This document shows positions 31,287-36,146 of a stretch of DNA of 36,146 nt, one piece after another. Position numbers and translations under genes: made by a program. Source of the DNA: JBGPRB01 sp964422155 (lineage in GTDB: Bacteria > Chloroflexota > Dehalococcoidia > Dehalococcoidales > RBG-16-60-22). Location of the stretch: contig CAYQZZ010000017.1 in the NCBI GenBank assembly GCA_964422155.1, positions 1 to 36,146 on the forward strand, written 5' to 3'. The notes under the pieces are model-generated. The model saw only the letters and a program-made list of their open reading frames with translations. It did no database searches and had not been told where the DNA came from. Positions within the stretch are counted from its first letter, which is position 1, and each line of letters begins with the position of its first letter.

Positions 31287-32207
31287 ATGTTTTCTGGTAG
31301 AAGCGGTGCAACCAGGCTTTCCATTATCATTGTCATCGGTCTGATTGTGCTCAAAGTGGTCGTCAGCGCCATTACGGGCAGTCTCAGTATTCTGGCGCAA
31401 GCCGTAGACAGCTTTCTGGACCTTTTTGCCGTTATTATTACCTTTCTAGCCATCCGCGTCGCCGCTAAACCGGCTGACGCCGAACATCCCTTCGGTCACG
31501 GCAAAGCCGAAAACATCGCCGCCATCGTACAGGCAATACTGATATTTCTTGCCGGCGGCTCCATTATGTATTCAGCAATACGCCGTGCCGAGACCGATGC
31601 CGCCCTGGAGATGACTGAGGCTGGCATCGGCGTTATGGCAGTCTCTATCATCGCCAGTATTTTCTTATCTCGCCACTTGCGTAAAGTAGCCCGACAGGAA
31701 GATTCGATGGCGCTGGAGGCCAATGCGCATAACATCGCAGCAGACGTCTATTCCGCATCTGCGGTATTCGTCGGCCTAATAGTCGTTCGCTTCACCGGCC
31801 TTGATATTATCGACGATATCCTTGCCGGCATTGTCGCCCTTTTTATCCTGAAAGTGGCTTTCGACGTGCTGAGAAACTCTTTCGGGGGGCTGGTGGATGT
31901 AAAGCTGCCCGAGGATGAGGAAAATAAAATCAGGTCGGCCATTACGGAGCACTTCGGCGGGGATGTGGTCAGCTTTCACAAATTGCGCACCCGCAAGGCC
32001 GGCAACCAGCGCTATGTCGACCTTCACCTGGTCATGCCCAAACATTTCAGCATCGAAGAAGCGCATAAAATGTGCGACCATCTTGAAAAGGACATCAATC
32101 ACCGGCTTATCCGCACCGATGCCACCATACACGTGGAGCCCTGCGATGGTAAGTGTGAGGTATGCCTGCTAACGTGTGAGAAGAGGAAAGGTTTGAAGGC
32201 TGTCTAA
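31287..32207 (+). CDS. CDF-family cation efflux transporter with Cys-rich tail
   Basis: Exports divalent metal ions in exchange for protons. 306 residues with about six helices and a cytoplasmic C-terminal domain. The first half-site has D41-x3-D45 (VDSFLD); HPFGHGK (67-73) follows. In helix five the usual H-x3-D is replaced by N149-x3-D153, with a His at 148 shifted by one, so metal choice may differ. The C-terminal tail has Cys286, 290, 293 and 297 (C-x3-C-x2-C-x3-C), a probable extra metal site. It lies in the secDF transcript. Its stop region overlaps the end of the LysE-type gene by 4 bases, tail to tail. Confidence 0.9.
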   Translation: MFSGRSGATRLSIIIVIGLIVLKVVVSAITGSLSILAQAVDSFLDLFAVIITFLAIRVAAKPADAEHPFGHGKAENIAAIVQAILIFLAGGSIMYSAIRRAETDAALEMTEAGIGVMAVSIIASIFLSRHLRKVARQEDSMALEANAHNIAADVYSASAVFVGLIVVRFTGLDIIDDILAGIVALFILKVAFDVLRNSFGGLVDVKLPEDEENKIRSAITEHFGGDVVSFHKLRTRKAGNQRYVDLHLVMPKHFSIEEAHKMCDHLEKDINHRLIRTDATIHVEPCDGKCEVCLLTCEKRKGLKAV

Positions 32208-32827
32208 CTCACCCCCGCGTATGCTATAATTCCCTTCACGATGAACTGCCCGCCGAAATAGAGCAGCACCAGGCTCAGGACGATAAAGACCCACTCCTGC
32301 ACCTTCTCCCCCCAGAACGAATGCGTCCGGTAGATGGTGAAGGAAACGACAGACAGCCAGACAAGGTCGCAGAGCCAGTGCACGATAATAAAGAGGGGCA
32401 GACCCCAGACCCCGACGGAATTCATAAAGTTCATCAGGAGCAGGCTCCCTACCGTTACCCACCACACAAGGAAGAATGGATTAAGCCCGCTCATCAGGAT
32501 GCCGGCGACAAACGCGTTATAGGACGTGTCCTTGCCTTCTCTGGCCAGTTTTCTGCGGGCGCGGAACAGGTCGATACCCATCCAGACAATCATGCCGCCG
32601 CCGAGCACGCTCAGTGCCAGTTTCACAATGTCATTCTGGAAGAAATTTGCCAGGCCGAAATACACGAGCAGTATCAGCGGCACCTCGATGACGGCGTGCC
32701 CCAGCGATACCAGCACGCCCGCCCACGGCGATTTCAGGCTCTTGGCCAGCGTGACGGTGAACATCGGCCCCGGCGCCATGACGCCCGATAGTGATGTTAC
32801 GATAACAGTCCCCAGTGCCGCCAGCAT
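32204..32827 (-). CDS. LysE/RhtB-family exporter
   Basis: 207 residues with about six helices. SGVMAPGPMFTVTLAKSLKS near the N-terminus is the typical LysE/RhtB motif (conserved GPxx followed by a basic loop), and the loop after helix three (FRARRKLAREG) is basic. The family exports amino acids or related small solutes; the substrate is unknown. ATG 32827 is preferred over the TTG just upstream because AAAGGAG lies 4 bases before it. A promoter lies at 32867-32897. Confidence 0.86.
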   Translation of the reverse strand: MLAALGTVIVTSLSGVMAPGPMFTVTLAKSLKSPWAGVLVSLGHAVIEVPLILLVYFGLANFFQNDIVKLALSVLGGGMIVWMGIDLFRARRKLAREGKDTSYNAFVAGILMSGLNPFFLVWWVTVGSLLLMNFMNSVGVWGLPLFIIVHWLCDLVWLSVVSFTIYRTHSFWGEKVQEWVFIVLSLVLLYFGGQFIVKGIIAYAGVS

Positions 32828-32866
32828 CAAACTCCTTTAATAAAACAGGGATTCTAGCTATTTCCC

Positions 32867-32897
32867 ATTATATCATTTACGAGTAAAAGAATGTCAT
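32867..32897 (-). promoter_or_regulatory. Predicted promoter of LysE-type gene, -35 within a repeat
   Basis: On the minus strand TATAAT (32872-32867) is a perfect -10. The best -35 is ATGACA (32897-32892), supplied by the AATGACA end of the neighbouring repeat, with a long 19-bp spacer. Confidence 0.4.
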
Positions 32898-32994
32898 TCT
32901 GAAGGAGTCCCGACATAGTCGGGACGACTGAAGAATCCGTCCCTCTGGATGGGATAACGGATTCTTCCCCCGATTGCATCGGGGTCAGAATGAC
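32893..32994. repeat. GTCATTCTG repeat between LysE-type gene and nurA
   Basis: GTCATTCTGAAGGAGTCCCG at the left and GTCAGAATGAC at the right. Internal pairs are GAAGAATCCGT/ACGGATTCTTC and TCCCGACATAGTCGGGA. Confidence 0.85.
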
Positions 32995-33011
32995 AATGCC
33001 CATTATTTCGC

Positions 33012-33040
33012 TTGAGTTAGCTTTATTATTGCCCTATACT
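33012..33040 (+). promoter_or_regulatory. Predicted promoter of nurA
   Basis: TTGAGT (33012-33017) and TATACT (33035-33040) are separated by 17 bp. AAAGGAG follows at 33047-33053, before the GTG at 33064. Confidence 0.6.
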
Positions 33041-33063
33041 AAAGTCAAAGGAGAGTAGAATCG

Positions 33064-34260
33064 GTGTCACTGGACTTAACCAAAGTAGCCGCTCAGGTCA
33101 TCTCCATGATATCCGGGCTGAGGGACAGGCGCGCGGAACAGGAAAAACGCCTTAAGTTCGCTCTGGAGACCATCGGCAGCCCGGCCATCGACCTTGACGA
33201 CCTGAAGAGGAAAATAAAAGCCAGCAAAACGACCTGGCTGGTGGCTGATATCGTGGAAGGGCTAAATAAATGCTATCCGGCGCCGCCAACCCCGTCAGAC
33301 TTCACCGTCCTGGCCACCGACGGTTCTCATATTGACGTCGACCGCCATCGCTCCACCCGGTGCTACCTGATAAATATCGGCGCGGCTCTAATCTCCTACG
33401 GCAGCAAACCGGACGCTACCCTTTCCAGTTCTCCCCATCTCTACTCCGATGATAAAGACCTGGCGATTAGCCCGCCGGGCGGCGGGCGCGAGCAGCCGGT
33501 GGAGGGGACCATCCTGGGCATCAAGCGCTCCATCGAGGAATGCCGACACCTGGCCGACCTGTCCGCAGAGTTGCCTGAAGGCAGCATTGCTCTTGCCGTA
33601 CTCGACGGCACGCTCATTCTCTGGGGACTTGAAGCCTACCCCGATTTCGTCGCGGATGTTCTTTTGACCAACGGCCTTTTACGCTGCCTGGACGCCATGA
33701 GAAAGCTCAATAAAGACCGCCGGCTCGCCCTCGCTAGCTATATCAGCTTCCCCCGCAGCACCGATGTCGTTAACGTGCTCAGGGTGGCTATCTGCCCCAA
33801 CGATATCGCCGACTGCGATAAAGAGTGCCCGCCGGGTAAAGAGCGGGACTGCGATAGTGTTGCCGGCGTGCGCGACCGCGACCTTTTTATGGACCTGCTG
33901 GAGAGCGGAGAAAGGTCGGCGCTATTTTTGAGCCCGTCCAAGATTGTCAAAGAACACTATGGAGAGCACCGCGTCTATTTCTTCTATCTGAGAGTCGATG
34001 ACGAGATAGCACGCGTTGAGATTCCGCAGTGGGTGGCCGAGAGTGAAACCCTGCTTAATCTCACCCACAGCCTTATTCTCGACCAGTGTCAACGCGGCCG
34101 CGGCTATCCCGTTGTACTTTCCGAGGCCCACGAGCAGGCGGTGGTCACCGGCATGGATAGAGAAAACTTCTGGGAACTGGTAGAATCAACAATGGTAGAA
34201 GAGCACTTGCCCAGCCCCACATCCGGCAAAAGCCTGAGCAAGCGGACGAGGTGGGTATAG
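33064..34260 (+). CDS. nurA: NurA-domain nuclease
   Basis: NurA nucleases resect DNA ends together with the HerA helicase. 398 residues. The fold-defining first motif is VLATDGSHIDVDRH with Asp86, followed by a strand that includes INIGAALISYG, then AVLDGTLILWGLE with Asp181 in the second motif. Residues 245-270 hold several Cys (ICPNDIADCDKECPPGKERD), possibly a metal or structural site not typical of the family. The start is GTG 33064 with AAAGGAG 10 bases upstream. HerA, the usual partner, is not adjacent in this window. Confidence 0.82.
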   Translation: MSLDLTKVAAQVISMISGLRDRRAEQEKRLKFALETIGSPAIDLDDLKRKIKASKTTWLVADIVEGLNKCYPAPPTPSDFTVLATDGSHIDVDRHRSTRCYLINIGAALISYGSKPDATLSSSPHLYSDDKDLAISPPGGGREQPVEGTILGIKRSIEECRHLADLSAELPEGSIALAVLDGTLILWGLEAYPDFVADVLLTNGLLRCLDAMRKLNKDRRLALASYISFPRSTDVVNVLRVAICPNDIADCDKECPPGKERDCDSVAGVRDRDLFMDLLESGERSALFLSPSKIVKEHYGEHRVYFFYLRVDDEIARVEIPQWVAESETLLNLTHSLILDQCQRGRGYPVVLSEAHEQAVVTGMDRENFWELVESTMVEEHLPSPTSGKSLSKRTRWV

Positions 34261-34272
34261 CTCTATTATGCT

Positions 34273-34451
34273 GTCATTCCAGCCCCGTATCGGCGTACGG
34301 GGTAAACTCCAGCTGGAATCCAGTGGTGGGGAAAAGGGGGAGTATATAAGAATATTTCTTTGTCATTCTGAGCAAAGCGAAGAATCCGTCCCCCATAAGC
34401 AGATACGGATTCTTCAATCGTCCCGACTTGTCGGGACTCATTCAGAATGAC
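34273..34451. repeat. Two repeat units between nurA and the QueG-like gene
   Basis: The first unit (34273-34323) is GTCATTCCAG with a CCCCGTATCGGCGTACGGGG hairpin and a CTGGAATCCAG end. The second (34362-34451) opens with GTCATTCTGA and closes with TCAGAATGAC, holding a GAAGAATCCGT/ACGGATTCTTC pair and a TCCCGACTTGTCGGGA hairpin. Together they fill most of this 220-bp gap. Confidence 0.85.
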
Positions 34452-34480
34452 ACCGTGAATTTATCGTTGAAAGGTACAAC

Positions 34481-35299
34481 ATGCCGAAGCTTTCAAGTAA
34501 ACTGATAAAAACTCTGGCTAAAGACTGGGGCGCGGACCTGGTCGGCATTGCCCCCGTGGCAAGGTTTGAAGGGGCCCCGCCGGGACACGGCCCGCTGGAC
34601 CTGATGCCCCGGGCGAAGTCGGTTATCGTGGCCGGCGTCCGCATTCCCGACCCCGTCGTTGACTATGACGAATATCACCTCAAGATGAAAGAGATGATGC
34701 CGGAACTGGGTATCCAGGCGAGCATCGAAAACTTTTACATGCAGATGGGGCACTATACGCTGGATATGATGCTCAACATCATCGCCACCCGTCTGGCCAA
34801 TCGACTGGAAACAGGCTGGGGCAAGCGTTCTTTACCCACCCCCAACGCCCAGCATACCGGCCTGGGCCACCCGGTCATGGCGGCGCCGATGGGCTTTTTC
34901 TCCCAGCGCCATGCCGCTGTGCGCGCCGGACTGGGTGAGTTCGGCTTGAGCGGACTGGTTATCACACCGCAGTTCGGGCCGCGCGTCCGCTATGTCTCCG
35001 TCATTACCGAGGCGGAACTTGAGCCCGACCCCCTTTTAACGGAGAAGGTATGCATGAGGGGAAAGTGCGGGGGTTCCGCCGGACCCAGTTGCCAGCAAAA
35101 GTGCGCCAATAAAGCTATAACCCTCCGCCCGGGCATCGACATGGATAAAATGTTTATAGATATTCCGGTCAGCCTCGACCGACCCAAGTGCGCTAATTTA
35201 GTGGGGGACAAAGGCGCCTTCGGCTGTACCTTTATCGGCACCTGCATGAGGGAATGCCCGGTGGGTAAAAAAGTAACAAATAAACAAGGGGTCAAGTAA
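34481..35299 (+). CDS. QueG-like iron-sulfur protein with atypical Cys spacing
   Basis: 272 residues. The N-terminal half resembles the epoxyqueuosine reductase and reductive-dehalogenase relatives: GADLVGIAPVARFEG, PRAKSVIVAGVRIP, PMGFFSQRHAAVRAGLGEFG (the AG-x-G-x-FG stretch seen in QueG). The C-terminal half is Cys-rich, but the spacing is unusual: C-x5-C-x7-C-x3-C in one group and C-x11-C-x5-C-x3-CP in the other, not the regular ferredoxin CxxCxxCxxxCP. So it may not be a true queuosine enzyme. A corrinoid or unknown reductase role is possible. AAAGG lies about 7 bases before ATG 34481. Confidence 0.75.
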   Translation: MPKLSSKLIKTLAKDWGADLVGIAPVARFEGAPPGHGPLDLMPRAKSVIVAGVRIPDPVVDYDEYHLKMKEMMPELGIQASIENFYMQMGHYTLDMMLNIIATRLANRLETGWGKRSLPTPNAQHTGLGHPVMAAPMGFFSQRHAAVRAGLGEFGLSGLVITPQFGPRVRYVSVITEAELEPDPLLTEKVCMRGKCGGSAGPSCQQKCANKAITLRPGIDMDKMFIDIPVSLDRPKCANLVGDKGAFGCTFIGTCMRECPVGKKVTNKQGVK

Positions 35300-35328
35300 C
35301 AAGCTGGTTTAGGGGGAAGTGGGGTAAT

Positions 35329-36006
35329 ATGAAAGTTAAAATCTATCGGCATTCAATTCTGCTTGTAGCACTATTTATTTTATTAGTTAGCTCATGTGTA
35401 ATTGTTGGGGGGTGTGAGTATAATACAGAAGTAGCAGAACCTAAATTCGGACCACTTGAGTCACCTTTCAATGAAATCATCCCATCTGCTGAAGACATTG
35501 TCTTTATACCCTACTACTCTAGCAACGAAAATACTTTATATAGTCCAGATGGTCTCATAACATACCTTCGTATATATGGAAATGAATCTGCCTCGTATAT
35601 CCCTCTTTCTGGAGATAAAAAACCTGAAAGCCCAGCGGTAGTACTTTCTATGTGCATCTATGAGTACCAAGACGATGAACAAGCTACAAAGCGTATCCAA
35701 GAGGAAAAGACCAGAAAGTGGTATGATAAGAGTGACAGTGAATTTTACACCAAATATTTAGGATTCCCGCCAGACGATATCGTGGGTTCTGTTCACTTTT
35801 GGAAAGAGCCAGGTGACAAGGAAGTTCAGGGGGAAGAAGTTATAATATTCAGGGTAGGGAGATATGTTGGTGATTATAAAATCCATATGAATGACCCACC
35901 TAAGCTAGATGACGGTTATTTTATGCCACCTTACATGCACGACTATTTGGAATTTGCCGTGATGAAAACTAATATCCCTAAGATTCGCTCCCTTCAGAAT
36001 ACATAG
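35329..36006 (+). CDS. Putative lipoprotein, unknown function, AT-rich
   Basis: 225 residues. The N-terminus has basic residues (KVKIYRH), a hydrophobic stretch and VIVGGC, a good lipoprotein signal with Cys near position 29. The remainder is polar, with Tyr and acidic residues, and no recognised domain. A possible second signal Cys (SSC) lies earlier at about 23. Codon and base use are clearly AT-richer than in the preceding genes, suggesting a recent arrival or low expression. The ribosome site is a G-rich AGGGGGAAGTGGGG stretch. A weak hairpin follows the stop. Confidence 0.7.
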   Translation: MKVKIYRHSILLVALFILLVSSCVIVGGCEYNTEVAEPKFGPLESPFNEIIPSAEDIVFIPYYSSNENTLYSPDGLITYLRIYGNESASYIPLSGDKKPESPAVVLSMCIYEYQDDEQATKRIQEEKTRKWYDKSDSEFYTKYLGFPPDDIVGSVHFWKEPGDKEVQGEEVIIFRVGRYVGDYKIHMNDPPKLDDGYFMPPYMHDYLEFAVMKTNIPKIRSLQNT

Positions 36007-36029
36007 TTATTCCTAAATATTGGGAATAA
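36007..36029 (+). terminator. Weak AT-rich hairpin after the lipoprotein gene
   Basis: TTATTCC (36007-36013) pairs with GGAATAA (36023-36029) over a 9-base loop. No long T-run follows, so termination is uncertain. Confidence 0.35.
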
Positions 36030-36082
36030 AATACACTTTTAACCAATCTGATTATTTAATCAATAAATAGGAGGTCTAACTC

Positions 36083-36146
36083 ATGGGCAGTAAAGGCAGA
36101 AAGAACGTCAAGAAACCCAAGGCTGCTAAAGCTAAGGGTAAGGCAG
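36083..36146 (+). CDS. Lysine/alanine-rich protein, cut by window edge
   Basis: The first 21 codons (MGSKGRKNVKKPKAAKAKGK and on) run off the right edge. A strong AGGAGG (36069-36074) lies 8 bases before ATG 36083. A Lys/Ala-rich start suggests a nucleic-acid-binding or histone-like tail, but too little is visible to name it. Confidence 0.6.
   Translation, partial: MGSKGRKNVKKPKAAKAKGKA

Overview
The window looks like a chromosomal segment of an anaerobic bacterium, most likely Dehalococcoidia (Chloroflexota). This is an inference, not a measurement. It rests on an 11-subunit complex I cluster (nuoABCDHIJKLMN) with no nuoEFG, an indolepyruvate:ferredoxin oxidoreductase, a desulforedoxin-like protein, frequent TTG/GTG starts, and many small intergenic palindromic repeats ending in GTCATT/AATGAC.

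Layout. 1-3181: leftward methyl-cycle genes (partial metK, ahcY), then a desulforedoxin-like 50-residue gene coupled to a gamma-glutamylcyclotransferase-like gene broken by an in-frame TGA. 3422-7012: glgC, convergent with a leftward otsA-otsB trehalose operon. 7129-9103: a leftward operon of a Fur-family regulator, an unknown polytopic membrane protein and a lipoprotein with a caspase-like His/Cys pattern, driven by a strong promoter that overlaps a perfect 21-bp Fur-type palindrome. 9453-13359: iorA, iorB and an aminotransferase behind a region with a CRP-like site. 13435-14322: an AT-richer accessory patch with a small basic protein and a leftward toxin-antitoxin pair. 14584-15918: a terminator-like hairpin, a GNAT acetyltransferase and a DinB-like protein. 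16034-27012: the nuo operon, interrupted between nuoK and nuoL by two small extra genes. 27238-32207: a tRNA nucleotidyltransferase, secD, secF and a CDF metal transporter, ending tail-to-tail with a leftward LysE-type exporter. 33012-36146: a NurA-type nuclease, a QueG-like iron-sulfur protein, an AT-rich lipoprotein and the start of a lysine-rich protein.

How they may work together. The aminotransferase and IorAB would turn aromatic amino acids into aryl-acyl-CoA plus reduced ferredoxin. A complex I lacking the NADH-oxidising module could accept such electrons. MetK and AhcY make and recycle the methyl donor. GlgC and OtsAB handle activated sugar and trehalose.

The most unusual signals are (1) a roughly 36-bp palindromic element inside a small coding gene in the nuo operon, in frame, with a second copy nested inside another repeat between nuoM and nuoN; (2) the Fur operon with two uncharacterised partners; (3) the in-frame TGA in the cyclotransferase gene, followed by a hairpin; and (4) a hairpin at the predicted 5' end of the nuo mRNA. 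I saw no tRNA, rRNA, CRISPR array or transposase.
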